In this document: positions 1 through 11,700 of the stretch, piece by piece | Position numbering within the stretch: the stretch's first letter is position 1 | Layout of the letters: each line of letters opens with the position of its first letter | Notes under the pieces: model-generated | Told to the model about the DNA's origin: nothing | The model's database searches: none | Seen by the model: only the letters and a program-made list of their open reading frames with translations | DNA from: Shinisaurus crocodilurus | Taxonomy: Eukaryota > Chordata > Lepidosauria > Squamata > Shinisauridae | Length of the DNA: 64,000 nt | Reading direction: 5' to 3' | NCBI GenBank assembly: GCA_021292165.1 | Contig: CM037879.1 | Coordinates: forward strand, 112,522,359 to 112,586,358 | Position numbers and translations under genes: made by a program

Positions 1-27
1 CACGTCCCTGTACCCATGATGGGGTCA

Positions 28-265
28 GTCACCTGGGTTCGGACAACACAACGACCTATCATGGTTACAACAACCCCTAGAACAAGCCATTGGTTGTCAG
101 GGTGTCTTGTTGCCCACCCCAGGGCATCTTGGAGGGGCTGCACGTGGTTGCCAGACTTTTTTAAATCCCCCCCCCCATTTTTGAACTAGGCTCACATGAC
201 ACAACAAACCATCATGGGTAGCAACCCACAATGGGTTGTCATGTCATGAGAACCCAGTCAGTGGT
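28..265. repeat. Fold-back MITE-like repeat, copy 1
   Basis: The left end carries CTGGGTTCGGACAACACAAC. The right end read in reverse carries a related CTGGGTTCTCATGACATGAC, so the block has imperfect terminal inverted repeats. Inside are alternating 'acaagcc' and 'ggcttgt' type dyads. The same vocabulary returns near 35.7, 38.7-39.7, 45.2-45.8 and 56.0-56.7 kb. No protein is encoded. The superfamily is not identified. Confidence 0.5.
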
Positions 266-529
266 TGCGCCACATCACATGGATGAATGGACACCCTTTG
301 CCCAATCCTGATGGGTTTAGAAGGGCACATTTATCCACAAGGTTTAGAGGGGTTCATATGTGCATCTGACTACTATGGTTCACTTGAATTCAAGTCTCCA
401 CTTATACCAATCCACCCTGGATTCCTCAGACAGATTAATAGCTGGACCAGTGCAGGCCATGCTGTCTGCGCAACCCTGTGCATGAGTTATGTATTTATAA
501 AATTTATACATGTCTAATCCTGCCTTTAT

Positions 530-1115
530 AGCAAATTGTGCCTTAAGTGGTTTACAATAATCCATCAAATTTAATTACAAATTCATAAAAGGAAGCAAAA
601 ATACAAGCCAGTCTAAAAACCCCCCAAAAACAATCTAAACCACAAAATCCAATAAAACACCAACACAGTAAATAGTAACAGAGGTTTATCAATCCTTAAA
701 ATCGCAGTGACATTAAAATCTATGCATAAATAAAATCTATATATGATGTCACCACAAGGTTTCCCCATAAATCAGGCATACTTCTTTGGGAAAAAAACAT
801 GTTCCAGAAGATTGTGCTTCTGAATATTCAGCAGAAGTGGCTGATAAAGCAAACTGAATCCAGAAATGAAAGACTTGGCAAAACTTTGCTGAGACAAACT
901 GACAGTCCCCTGGCTAAGCAGCCAGAAATATAAAACAGCAGAGCAAATCAGATCAGGCAATTTATTTATTTATTAGATTTGTATATTGCCCAACTGGCAA
1001 ATGCCCTTGGGCCAATTTATAATAATAAAACCAAACAACAACAAAATAACAAATGAATAAATAAATAAGAATGATAATACAAAAATACAAGTATCAACAT
1101 ACGTAATATTAAACA
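530..1115. repeat. A-rich degraded interspersed repeat, left part
   Basis: A-rich sequence with a TTTATTTATTTATTAG start near 961 and long runs of CAA/AAT-rich DNA. It appears to resume at about 2006-2330, after the L3-like insertion. I infer one older element split in two. No coding capacity is seen and the class is unknown. Confidence 0.3.
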
Positions 1116-1540
1116 TTAAAATATTGGGGTTGTGGTGGACAGCTCAATGAAAATGTCAACCAAGTGTGCAGCTGCTGTGAAAAAGGCAAACTCCATGCTA
1201 GGCATAATTAGCAAAGGAACTGAAAATAAAACTGCCAATATCATACTCTCCTTAAACAAATCTATCATCTGACCATACTTAGAATACCATGTACCATTCT
1301 TGTCACCGCACCTAAAAAAGGACATTGTAGAGTAAGAAAAAGTGCAGAAAAGGGCAACTAAAATGATCAAGGGGCTGGAGCAACTCCCCTATGAGGAAAG
1401 GTTACAACATGAGAGATTGTTTAGCTTAGAAAAAAAGGTAAGGGGAGACAGACAGAGGAAAATTATGCATGGTGTGGAGAAAGTGGATAGGGAGACATTT
1501 TTCTGCCTCTCTCATAATATTAGAACCCAGGGTCACCCCA
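1116..1540 (+). mobile_element. L3/CR1-type LINE fragment, reverse transcriptase C-terminus
   Basis: Conceptual translation in the + frames gives the C-terminal end of a CR1/L3-type ORF2, with 'QKRATKMIKGLEQLPYEERL' at 1342-1400 preceded by a 'VKKANSMLGII'-like stretch. The typical CR1/L3 pattern is RRATKMIKGLE...YEERL. The frame is broken by stops near 1270 and 1335, so it is a dead 5'-truncated copy. It continues at 1720 after an inserted SINE. Confidence 0.75.
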
Positions 1541-1719
1541 TAGATTCATAGATTTCATAGATTTCATAGATCATAGAGTTGGAAGGAGCCTACAAGGCTA
1601 TCGAGTCCAACCCCCTGCTCAATGCAGGAAACTAGAGGAGGGGTCTCCCATCCAAGTAATAACCAGGCTTGACCCTGCTTAGCTTTCCACACTCAGACAA
1701 GCTGAGCCAGCATAAGCCA
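1541..1719 (-). mobile_element. 5S rRNA-headed, CR1-tailed SINE, copy 1
   Basis: On the minus strand the head matches vertebrate 5S rRNA from GAAAGCTAAGCAGGGTC through the GGTTATTACTTGGATGGGAG region, which covers the A-block and C-block of the 5S internal promoter. It then joins a CR1 3' end (GGGGGTTGGACTCGATAGCC and CCTTCCAACTCTATGA) and a short ATCTATGAA repeat tail at 1541-1570. It splits the L3 3' UTR between 'gggtcacccca' and 'tgaagctgattgg'. Four more copies lie in this window. Confidence 0.85.
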
Positions 1720-2006
1720 TGAAGCTGATTGGTGGGAGATTCAGGACAGATAAAAGGAACTACTACACATTCATGGAGGATAAGGCTATTAATGGCTACT
1801 AGTCCTGATGGCTATCTGCTACCTCCAGTATCAGAGATAGTATGCCTATATACACTAGTTGCTGGGGAACATGGGCGGTACGGTGCTGTTGCACTCATGC
1901 CCTGCTTGTGGGTTTCCCATGGGCAGCTGGTTGGCCACTGTGTGAACAGAATGCTGGACTAGATGGATCTTTGGTCTGATCCAGCATGGTGGTTCTTATG
2001 TTCTTA
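1720..2006 (+). mobile_element. L3/CR1-type LINE 3' UTR
   Basis: Continuation of the L3-like fragment. It has the typical 3' UTR text (cattcatggaggataaggct) and the terminal phrase 'ggactagatggatctttggt' followed by TTCTTATGTTCTTA. Related 3' ends occur at 33905-34232 and 60168-60230. Confidence 0.7.
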
Positions 2007-2431
2007 AAAACATCAAAAATATTAAAAACATTGAGGAGCCACGGTAAAATTAATAAAGCACCAGATTAAAGGTTAAATGCCTGCTTAAAGAGGAAGATCA
2101 TAACCTAGTGTCTAAATGTCTACAGTGAAGACGCCAGGAGGATCTCCCTGGAAAGTGCATTCCATAGACTGGGAGCCACTATAAAGAAAGCTTTTTCCCT
2201 GGTTGCCACCCATATGATCCACTGCCATTGCTATTCCAACAGCAATAGGATTGTAGCCTGAGACATACAACCTGTGTAGTGGCTTTAAGAAGCATGTTAT
2301 CTAAAGACAACTCACCATCATAAAGTACTAGCTTTTTTACCTGACGCTGCCCGGGTTGTCATTTTCTTATAGGTACTATTTGTTCGAAATTCCTTAAGGT
2401 AGCTGCCCGCTTTTTTGAATGGCTACATAGG
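2007..2431. repeat. Resumed A-rich repeat and unassigned sequence
   Basis: The text 'aaaaacattgaggagccacg' through 'ttccatagactgggagccac' looks like the other half of the repeat seen at 530-1115. From about 2330 to 2431 nothing is recognised. Confidence 0.3.
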
Positions 2432-2543
2432 AAAGGAATGGGACTACACAGTGAAATCCCTGCTTGCCCCCCTGGGCTACACAATGAAACCCCTACTTCC
2501 CCTGCCCCCCCCCCAGGACTACACAATGAAATCCCAACTCCCC
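2432..2543. repeat. Minisatellite, left part (29-35 bp unit)
   Basis: Tandem units of the form GGACTACACAATGAAATCCC followed by a variable C-rich spacer. About three to four units are seen here. The array stops at the CR1 boundary and restarts at 5609 with the same unit, so the CR1 landed inside it. Confidence 0.8.
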
Positions 2544-2544
2544 C

Positions 2545-5500
2545 GGGACTAACTGCATCCTAGAGTAATAAAGGAACTGGCAGAAGAACTCTCAGAACCA
2601 CTGTCTATTATCTTTGAGAAATCATGGAGGACAGGTGAAGTGCCAGATGACTGGAGGAGGGCAAATGTTGTTCCTATCTTCAAAAAGGGCAAGGAGGAGG
2701 AACCTGGGAACTACAGACCAGTCAGTCTGACATCAATCCCTGGGAAAATTTTGGAGCAGATTATAAAGAAGTCAGTCTGCAAGCGCCTTGAAAACAATGC
2801 AGTGATTACTAGAAGCCAGCATAGATCTGTCAAGAACAAATCCTGCCAGACTAATCTAATCTCATTTTTTGATCGGGTAACCTCCCTTGTGGACTGTGGG
2901 AATGCTGTGGACATTATATATCTGGACTTCAGCAAAGCTTTCGACAAAGTGCCTCATGATATCCTGATTAGCAAGCTAGCTAAAAGTGGGCTAGATGGAA
3001 CAACTATCAGGTGGATCCACAATTGGCTACAGAATCGAACTCAAAGAGTGCTTATCAATGGTTCCTTCTCAAACTGGGGAGAGGTAATGAGCGGGGTACC
3101 GTAGGGCTCGGTCCTGGGCCCAGTGCTCTTCAACATTTTTATTAATGACTTGGATGAGGAAGTGCAGGGAATGCTTATCAAATCTGCAGATGACACAAAG
3201 TTGGGTGGAACAGCTAATACTCTGGAAGACAGAAACAAAATTTAAAGCAATCTCGATAGGCTGGAGCGCTGGGCCAAAAACAACAGAATGAAATTTAATA
3301 GGGATAAATGCCAAGTGCTGCACCTAGGGAAAGGAAACCAAATGCAGAGTTACAGAATGGGGGACACTTGGCTCAACAATACTACAAGTGAGAAGGATCT
3401 TGGAATTGTTGTGGATCACAAGTTGAATATGAGCCAGCAATGCAATGTGGGCTGCAAAGAAGGCAAATGCTATTTTGGGCTGCATTAATAGAAGTATAGC
3501 TTCCAAATCGCGGGAAGTGATAATTCCCCTCTACTCAGTACTGGTTAGGCCTCATCTTGAGTACTGCGTCCAGTTCTGGGCACCACACTTTAACAAGGAT
3601 GTAGACACACTGGAGAGGGTTCAGAGGAGGGCAACAAGGATGATAAAGGGACTGGAAACAAGGCCCTATGAGGAGAGACTGAAAGAACTGGGCATGTTTA
3701 GCCTTCAGAAGAGGAGACTGAGGGGAGATATGATCGCACTCTTCCAGTACTTAAAGGGTTGTCACAAAGAGGAGGGCCAGGATCTCTTCTCGATCATTCC
3801 AGTTTACAGGACACGGAATAATGGGCTCAAGTTACAGGAACCCAGATTCCACCTAAACAACAGGAAAAATTTCCTGACTGTTAGAGCAATAAGACAATGG
3901 AACCAATTACCCTGTATATACTCAAATATAGGTCGGCCCTAATATAAGTCGTGGCCCCTAATTTCACCCCCCAAAACTGGGAAAACTTATTGCCCCCAGT
4001 ATAAGTCTAGGGTGGGAAATGTATGAGGGGAGACTCCCGCCGCCACCCCCAGACACCCCCCGCCACCGTACCTGCACCCGCTGCCGCCGAAGCCCCACCA
4101 CTGCCAAAGCCCCCCCAGGACCCCCGCCACCACCCCCACCCCCCCACCCCGTACCTGCACCCGTACGCGTCACTTCTGGGGCCGGATGTGACGAGGACGG
4201 CGCCGGCAGCGCAGCAAGCCGCCGCTGACAAAGAGAAAAGTAGGGAATGGCGGAGCAGCTCCACGTGGGTCCCGGGAACGAAGCAGCATGGCAGCGCGCG
4301 AGGCGCCAGCAGAGCAAGCGGCTGCTGGTAAAGGTATGGGGGGGGGAGGAAAATAATTTTAAAGAGCGAGCGGAGAGGAACAGCGGAGTGGCTCCACATG
4401 TCTCCCTGCCAGGGAGACGCAGCCCAGCCACTCGCTCTACGGGCGCCTCGCGCTGCTGTGCCGCTTCCCTGCCTAGGAGCCGGCATGGCAGCGTGCAAGG
4501 CGCCAGCAGAGCAAGCCGCCGCTGACAAAGGTAGGGAAAAGCGGAGTGGCTCCGGGCAGGGAGGCGGTGCAGCAGTGCGAGGCGCCCGTAGAGCGAGTGG
4601 CTGGGCTGCGTCTCCCTGGCAGGGAGGACATGTGGAGCCACTCTGCTATTCCTCCGCTCGCTCTTTAAAATTATTTTCCTCCCCCCCCCCATACCTTTAC
4701 CAGCAGCCGCTCGCTCTGCGGTCGCCTCGCGCGCTGCCATGCTGCTTCGTTCCCGGGAGCCGGAAGTGATGCCCGTCGCGGCCCCGGAAGTGATGCCCGT
4801 CGCGGCCCGGAAGCGACGAGGGCGGCGCCGGCAGCGCCGCGAGCCTCCGCTTACAAACACAAAGGTAGGGGAATGGCGGAGCAGCTCCACGTGGGTCCCT
4901 GGCAGAGAGACGCGGCCCGGCCACTCGCTCTGCGGTTGCCTCGCGCGCTGCCATGCCGGCTCCCGGGAACGAAGCAGCATGGCAGCGCGCGAGGCGCCAG
5001 CAGAGCGAGCGGCTGCTGGTAAAGGTATGGGGGGGGAGGAAAATAATTTTAAAGAGCGAGCGGAGAGGAACAGCGGAGTGGCTCCACATGTCTCCCTGCC
5101 AGGGAGACGCAGCCCAGCCACTCGCTCTACGGGCGCCTCGCGCTGCTGTGCCGCTTCCCTGCCTAGGAGCCGGCATGGCAGCGCGCAAGGCGCCAGCAGA
5201 GCGAGCCGCCGCTGACAAAGGTATGGGGGGGGAGGAAAATAATTTTAAAGAGCGAGCGGAGAGGAACAGCGTGGCGTGGGGGTGTCTGGGGGTGGCGGCA
5301 GGGGTCCTGGGGATGGAGGGGGGTGCCTGGCGGTGCCTTGCAGTGGCGGCGGGGGTCCTGGGGGGGCGCTGACCCACTTATAAGTCGAGGGGGCATTTTT
5401 CAGCACAAAAAATGTGCTGAAAAACTAGACTTATATTTGAGTATATACGGTACCTAGGGAGGTGGTGAGCTCTCCCACTCTGGAGGCATTCAAGGTGCAG

Positions 5501-5608
5501 CTGGACAGCCATCTGTCAGGGATGCTTTGACCTGGATTCCTGCGTTGAGCAGGGGGTTGGACTTGATGGCCTTGTAGGCCCCATCCAACTCTACTTTTCT
5601 ATGATCCT
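2545..5608 (+). mobile_element. CR1 LINE, 5'-truncated, split by a MITE
   Basis: The frame at 2640-3104 gives a CR1 reverse transcriptase, with 'VVPIFKKGKEEEPGNYRPVS' fingers and 'IIYLDFSKAFDKVPHD' carrying the first catalytic Asp. The frame at 3445-3942 gives the C-terminal part ([23 protein letters not shown]). It is dead: a stop interrupts GVPxGSVLGP at about 3102 and there are frameshifts near 3240 and 3450. At 3911 the coding sequence is cut by the MITE 3912-5450 and resumes at 5455. The 3' end (cttgatggccttgtaggccc, CTACTTTTCTATGATCCTATG) is the standard CR1 terminus. Confidence 0.9.
3912..5450. mobile_element. 1.5-kb non-autonomous DNA element with CpG-rich core
   Basis: Terminal inverted repeats: the left end reads CTGTATATACTCAAATATAG and the right end in reverse reads CCGTATATACTCAAATATAA. 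The CR1 target has TACC on both sides (3908-3911 and 5451-5454), a 4-bp duplication, or TA if the ends are drawn wider. The outer 100 bp are AT-rich. The core (about 4030-5370) is very GC/CpG-rich and made of large direct and inverted repeats: blocks at 4270-4530, 4930-5215 and 5217-5272 run forward, and 4575-4770 is inverted. Long open frames on both strands in the core are compositional, not genes. The superfamily is not assigned. Confidence 0.8.
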
Positions 5609-5962
5609 ATGACTACACAATAAAATCCCTGCTCCCCCAGGACTACACAATGAAATCCCTGCTCCCCCCCCCCCCGGGACTGCACAATGAAATCCCTGCT
5701 TCCCCGCCAGGATTACACAATTAAATCCCTGCTTCCCCGCCAGGACTACACAATAATGAAATCCCAGCCCCCCCCCGGACTACACAACAATGAAATCCCA
5801 GCTCCCCCCTGGGACTACACAACAGTGAAATCTCTGCTCCCCCCCCCCCCCGCCAGGACTACACAATGAAATCCCAGCTCCCCCCCCCCCCAGGACTACA
5901 CAACAATGAAATCCCAGCTCCCCCCTCTGGACTACACAAAAATGAAATCCCAGCTCCCCCTA
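5609..5962. repeat. Minisatellite, right part
   Basis: About ten units of GACTACACAATGAAATCCC plus a spacer of C runs (5 to 13 C) and CCAGG. Unit length varies from about 29 to 36 bp, largely through the C tract. Some units carry 'aacaatg' or 'aaaaatg' variants. Same array as 2432-2543. Confidence 0.85.
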
Positions 5963-7417
5963 TAGGCCCCAGCTGGAGTTCATATGCACATTCTGTATGA
6001 GGTAGGAGTGATTTGCACATCCGCTCCTGACAGGCCCCTGCAGCAGTTCTCATGAACATTCTAAATGATGCCATTAACTTCCCATACCCAGTAAGTACAC
6101 CTAAAGGATATGCAGTAAGATTATCCACAATCTGCATTTGGATTTCTTCTCTGAAAGTTAGTGAAGGCAGAAGGTCAAGTTATGCTGTGCTGTTGTACAA
6201 GAAATAGAGGTAAAAACAGTAAAGAAAGACTTAAACTCACCAATTACAGCTGAGTAACCTACAATGGAATGATTTCTCATACATATTTCTTAATTTACAA
6301 AATATTATCCATATCTCTGTTGAGAAGATGACTTCTGGGCCAGGAGCTGGGCCTTACAATGTATGTTTTAAAGCTGATAGGCACTTACACACCTTTAAGG
6401 AGGTCTTGACACTCATTATCAGCATTTCCTGGCTCGTTTCTCCAGCCACAAAGAGACTTCATTGCCATCCATTATAATCAATAACTGTTTCTACAGAAAG
6501 CGTGAATGTAGTGGATAAGAGTGAAAATTATGAGCAGGGAAGTACTTGGTTGAAATCTCATCTTAGTCATGAACTCACTTGCCAAGCATCTATTTGCTCA
6601 GCATGAGCCTACCATTTGCAGTATGGAGATAATAATACTGGCCAATCTTGCAGGACTGCTGAGAAGATGGTGACTCCAACTAGTGTCCCTGCACTGACAG
6701 AAAGGGCGATCCTCTCTCTGTGCAGCCCCCCCACACTTCCTCAAATCTGCTCTGGAGAGCCCTCCAGAGCAAATGGGGAGGCATGGGGGTTAATAGCCCC
6801 CTCCCCATTCCACTGATGAGCCTTCCATCAGTGGAGGGCATTAGCTGGATTCCACCCAAAGCATGTAAAGTCCTTTGAAGTGGATATATGAATGTAGTGT
6901 ATTATTATATAAATGAAGACATTTCAAAAGTATTTCCTTTCAAATCTGAATTTATTGTGTGAATTACAAGATTAATGTTGTTGGACCCAACTCAATAAGT
7001 ATGAGTGAGAATGTTTAAGAAGATGCTAATTGATTTTCCTAATTTTGGGTCATTAAGAGCTAGTCACAAACCCTGGAGTCAGATAACACTGCTTCCTTCA
7101 AGTTTCTTGAAGTTACATATCAAAGGACTTTGAAGTACTGAACATACTGGCTGTCAGGATTATAGGAGAGGCACCCCTGGCTGGGAGCAGTGACTGTTGA
7201 GTTTCAGCTACTTTGTAATGTTGATGCAGGGAACAGAATGGGAAGCCCAAGATTACTAATATATGATGAGCAGAGCTTTCAAAAATCAGTTCAAACATGA
7301 AGTATGTTGAGCAATAATCTAAAGCGAGACTCATCAGTGAATCAAACCAAGCTACTCCTACGATTACTAAAAGCAGGCACAATGTCAGGCAAGTGGTAGT
7401 GAGCTCATTGTTTAGAG
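5963..7417. other. Intergenic, no gene seen
   Basis: No coding region is supported. Short open frames lack family resemblance. A MIR-like SINE is embedded at 6508-6670; the rest is unassigned unique sequence. Confidence 0.5.
6508..6670 (+). mobile_element. Old MIR-like SINE
   Basis: TAGTGGATAAGAGTG (A-box region), 'tgaaatctcatcttagtcat', then 'agtatggagataataatact' and 'aggactgctgagaagatgg' follow the order of a MIR/CORE-SINE. It is more diverged than the copies near 44.4, 52.0 and 57.8 kb. Confidence 0.6.
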
Positions 7418-7543
7418 CAGCCTTTCCCAAATGTTCTGGTCCCTCCAAATGTTTTGGCATACAACTCCCATTGGCCAGGCTGACTGCAGTTGATGGAAAT
7501 TGTAGATCAAATTATCTGAAGGGGCCCAGTTTGGAAAAGGCTG
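7418..7543. mobile_element. hAT-type MITE, 126 bp, with perfect 8-bp TSD
   Basis: The ends CAGCCTTTCCCAAATGTTCTGG (trimmed) and ...TTTGGAAAAGGCTG are inverted repeats beginning with CAG, as in hAT elements. It is flanked by GTTTAGAG at 7410-7417 and 7544-7551, a perfect 8-bp duplication. The interior contains 'acaactcccattggc', shared with the other hAT MITEs here. Confidence 0.85.
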
Positions 7544-7551
7544 GTTTAGAG

Positions 7552-8691
7552 GTTGTAATGGAGAGTAGTTGTGGTGGTTGAAAGGCTGTGGTGGAACAGA
7601 TTTTTTAAAAACCTATTCTGGACATGACAGAATAATAAATAGAGCCTCCTGCCCCCTACCCATTTGTTTTGAAAATGCATCTTTCTTGTATTCAAAAACT
7701 GATTGGCCAGATTAATTTTAAAAGTCATATATCGTCCAAAAGGCATACAAGTCAGCTTTATGCCACTTGCTTGTCCATTTAATGGTGGCATTAATACTCC
7801 AAATTCAATTATTCAAGGGTATCCAAGCCTAAAGAGTCAACGTAATAGTCTAGCACTTTCCCAGCAAAGCATAACATTGTACCATTAAATTATCTCCCTG
7901 ACTCAGACTTTTCACTTCAGGTAGTATAGAATGGAAATTGCTAAAAGACAATGCCACCAGAGCTTTAAAAACAAAGATCTCTGAACAGGTGGAAGTGATA
8001 AAAAAATGTATTTCAACGATTTTGTTTAAACTGTCTACATCATCTTCATAGACATTCCATCCTGTTCATGTTATAGCTCAGAATTCAGATGCTATAAGCA
8101 AGCTAACCATCATAAGCCTGGTTCACACAAGAGCCTGTAAACCAGACATCATGTGTACAGAAGACTCAGATTAGCTATAGCAGGCTACCAGCCCTGAGAG
8201 CCCATTCTAACAGCTTTCCTTGCCTAGCAGCGGTAGCAAGGGTGGTGGTGATGCTGTTGGCTGGATGTGGCCACTGTTAGAGCGGGTAGCTACTACAGTC
8301 AACTAGAGGCTTACATACACATGGGGGTGGTTCACAATTTGTTGGGTAACTTGACCCAGAGAGGCTAGCAAACAGCCCTCTTTCAAGAGCCTTGCTCTCT
8401 GTCAATTCAAGAGAGCTGCATACTGTTGCTATTTGTCAACACAGTGAGATGTCCACCCTGACAAAAGAATTCAAACATGAATCTCTAAGCTGGTTGCTTC
8501 AGCAGAAACTGAGCTGCCTCAATGGAATCCAACTTTCCTACATACTTTCATATAAAAAACTTTTAATTTAGCCATGAGAAAACACTTCAAATGGCTGTCA
8601 AAGATGGGTGATTTATAACACACCATCACTTAATCTGGATTTTTAAAAAACCCTCTGAAATTCTTCATACTGTCATTAGGAAATACATCAT
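7552..8691. other. Intergenic, no gene seen
   Basis: No open frame resembles a known family. A stretch at about 8118-8340 begins 'cctggttcacacaagagcc' and ends near 'ggtggttcacaattt', and may be another degraded fold-back element. The rest is unassigned. Confidence 0.4.
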
Positions 8692-8790
8692 TATTAAGAA
8701 ATATATATATATATCAGGCGATCACTCGTGACCGAGTAAGATTGTCTTCCGGGATAAAAGGAGGAAATTCTAAAGAAGATTGTGTAGACT

Positions 8791-11700
8791 CTAGCGATGG
8801 GTCCGTAAGTGACTGTGGAGGCCAATTCTAGATCCACACAGCTTCCCACAGTGAGGACACAGGTTACCAGATAGAAGATGGTCCTGTAAAGGATTCATTT
8901 GACGTGCTTTTCGCTTAGCACGTTTCTCCCTTTCACCTTGCACTCGGGCTTCTTCAAAGTCCATGGAACCTTTGTGAAAGGCCAACCTCCATTTAGATCG
9001 TTCATGGGCCAGAGCTTCCCAGTTTTCGATGTTTATATTGCATTTTTTTAGATTAGCCTTATGAACATCTTTAAACCTCTTATATTGACCACCGATATTC
9101 CGCTTTCCATTCTTGAGTTGGGAGTAAAGTAACTGCTTTGGGAGACGGCAGTCAGGCATTCGAACAACATGACCGGTCCACTGAAGTTGGCGTTGAAGGA
9201 TCATTTTTTCAATGCTAGTAGTCTTTGCTTCTTCCAGTACACTGACATTTGTTCGCCTATCTTCCCAAGTAATTTGCAGGATTTTCCGGAGGCAACGTTG
9301 ATGAAACCTTTCAAGGAGGTGGAAGTGACGTTTATAGATAGTCCATGTTTCGCAGGCATACAATAAAGTTGGTAATACAATGGCTTCATAAACCAGTGTT
9401 TTGGTCTTCTTACAAATATCCCGATCCTCGAACACTCTATGTTTCATTCGAGAAAATGCGGCACTTGCGGAGCTCAAACGATGCTGGATTTCACTGTCGA
9501 TGTTAGCTGTAACAGAAAGATAGCTGCCAAGATAGAGAAAATGATCGACATTTTCCAGTATTGTCCCGCCAAGCTGGATAGATGGCATCACCAAAGGGTT
9601 AGCTTGCACTTGCTGATGAAGCACTTTGGTCTTTTTGATGTTAAGTGAGAGACCAAGTTTTTCGTATGCTTCTGCAAAAGCATTTAGGATAGTTTGGAGA
9701 TCATCCTCTGAATGTGCGGAGACCACATTATCATCAGCATACTGAAGTTCCACAACGGAGGTTGTAATTACCTTACTTTTTGCTTTCAGCCTGCTGAGAT
9801 TAAAAAGCTTTCCATCTGTTCGATATATAATTCCCACACCAGTGGGAAGTTTCCCCTTGACAAGATGTAAAACCATGGCGATGAAAATGGCAAATAATGT
9901 TGGGGCGATAACACATCCCTGTTTAACACCTGATCCCACTTTAAATGGAGCACCATGAGAGCCGTTGTTGTCCAAAACCGTTGCCGTCATGTTGTCATGG
10001 AGAAGTCGCAAGATATTCACAAATTTATTGGGGCATCCAATTTTCATAAGGATAGTCCAGAGAGCTGTACGGTCTACAGTATCAAAGGCCTTAGCCAAAT
10101 CGATAAATGCCATATAAAGGGGTTGATTTTGCTCCCGGCATTTTTCTTGGAGCTGACGTGCAGTAAAAATCATGTCTACTGTCCCTCTAGAGGGGCGGAA
10201 ACCATATTGAGTTTCAGGGAGGATCTCTTCTGAAATAGATAGAAGACGGTTTGCGAGAATCCTAGCAAATATTTTACCTGCGGTTGCTAAGAGAGAAATG
10301 CCCCGATAGTTTCCACAGTCTGTTCTATCACCCTTCTTAAAGAGGGTGATAATTATGGCATCCCTGAAGTCTTCTGGGATCTCTTCTCTTATCCAGATTT
10401 TTTCAATGAGTTTATGAAGATGTTGTACAAGTTCGGGGCCCCCTTCTTTAAAGATTTCAGCAGGAATCCCATCTGGTCCACTAGCTTTGTTATTCTTCAT
10501 TTGATTAATGGCTTTTATAACTTCATCCAAAGTGGGGAGTATTGCAAGTTCCTCTTTAATTTGTTTTTGTGGGATTTGCGAAAAAATCTCATTATCCACC
10601 TTAGATTTACGATTTAAAAGGTCATAATAATGCTCTTTCCAACGCAGTGCAATAGACTCTTTGTCTTTTAAGAGTTTGGTGCCATCTTTTGATTGTAAAG
10701 GGTTTGTACCATAGGTTTTTGGTCCATAAATGGCCCTTGTGGCCTTAAAAAAGCCCCGTGCATCATGAGATTCTGCAAGTTGTTGAATTTCCTCAGCTTT
10801 CTTTTTCCACCAAGCGTTCTTAAGTTCTCTTGTTCTTCTTTGGACCTCAGCCTTTGCGCTAGCGTAGGTTTTTTTCTTGGCAGCGCAGTTAATATCATTT
10901 TGCCATATTTGGAAGGCTTTCCTTTTTTGGTCAATTATATATTTAATCTCATTATCATTTTCATCAAACCAATCCTGATGTTTCTTAGTTTCATATCCAA
11001 TAGTTTGTTCACAAGCTGCAGTAATGGAGGTTTTCAGCTTAGACCAATGGTCCTCAATGTTGTCAGGAGGTTCCGTAGGTAGATGTTCCTTAAGAAGTGA
11101 TTGAAGACGAGTTTGCTTAATAGGATCTTGAAGGACTTGGATGTTCATTTTACGCCTTGGTTTCCTTCCTTGAAGCCTACGTTGGGGAGCAATGTTGATA
11201 ACCATTGTGGACCTGATTAGTCGGTGGTCTGTCCAGCAGTCGTCGGCACTCACCATGGCCCTAGTAAGAAGTACATCGCGGCGATCTCTAACACGGACAA
11301 TTACATAATCCAGAAGATGCCAGTGCTTTGACCGTGGGTGCTGCCATGATGTTTTAAGCTTATTCTTTTGTCGAAAGAGCGTGTTTGTAATAGTGAGATT
11401 ATGCTCTGCACATATAGACAAAAGTAAGAGTCCGTTCGGGTTGCTATTACCAACTCCGTCTTTTCCAATAGTTTCTGGCCATAAATCAGAGTCACGCCCG
11501 ACTCTTGCGTTAAAATCGCCCAGGAGGATAATTTTATCCTCCTTAGGTATCTCTGACAGGAGAGTGTCCAACTGGCTATAAAAACTTTCCTTGATGTCAT
11601 CATCAGCATCTAATGTTGGTGCATAAGCGCTCAAAATAGTTACCTGTTGGTTATTGGCGAGCTTTAATCGAAGAGTTATCAGGCGTTCGTTAATGCCAGT

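Noticed and set aside
3964..5396. Long open frames (up to 385 codons) on both strands in the CpG-rich block
   Set aside because: They overlap on opposite strands, are dominated by Ala/Arg/Pro/Gly from GC composition, repeat because the DNA repeats, and lie inside a transposon. No domain is visible.
5609..5962. CRISPR-like array
   Set aside because: Units are imperfect, spacers are C runs rather than unique sequence, and the context is a vertebrate genome. It is a minisatellite.
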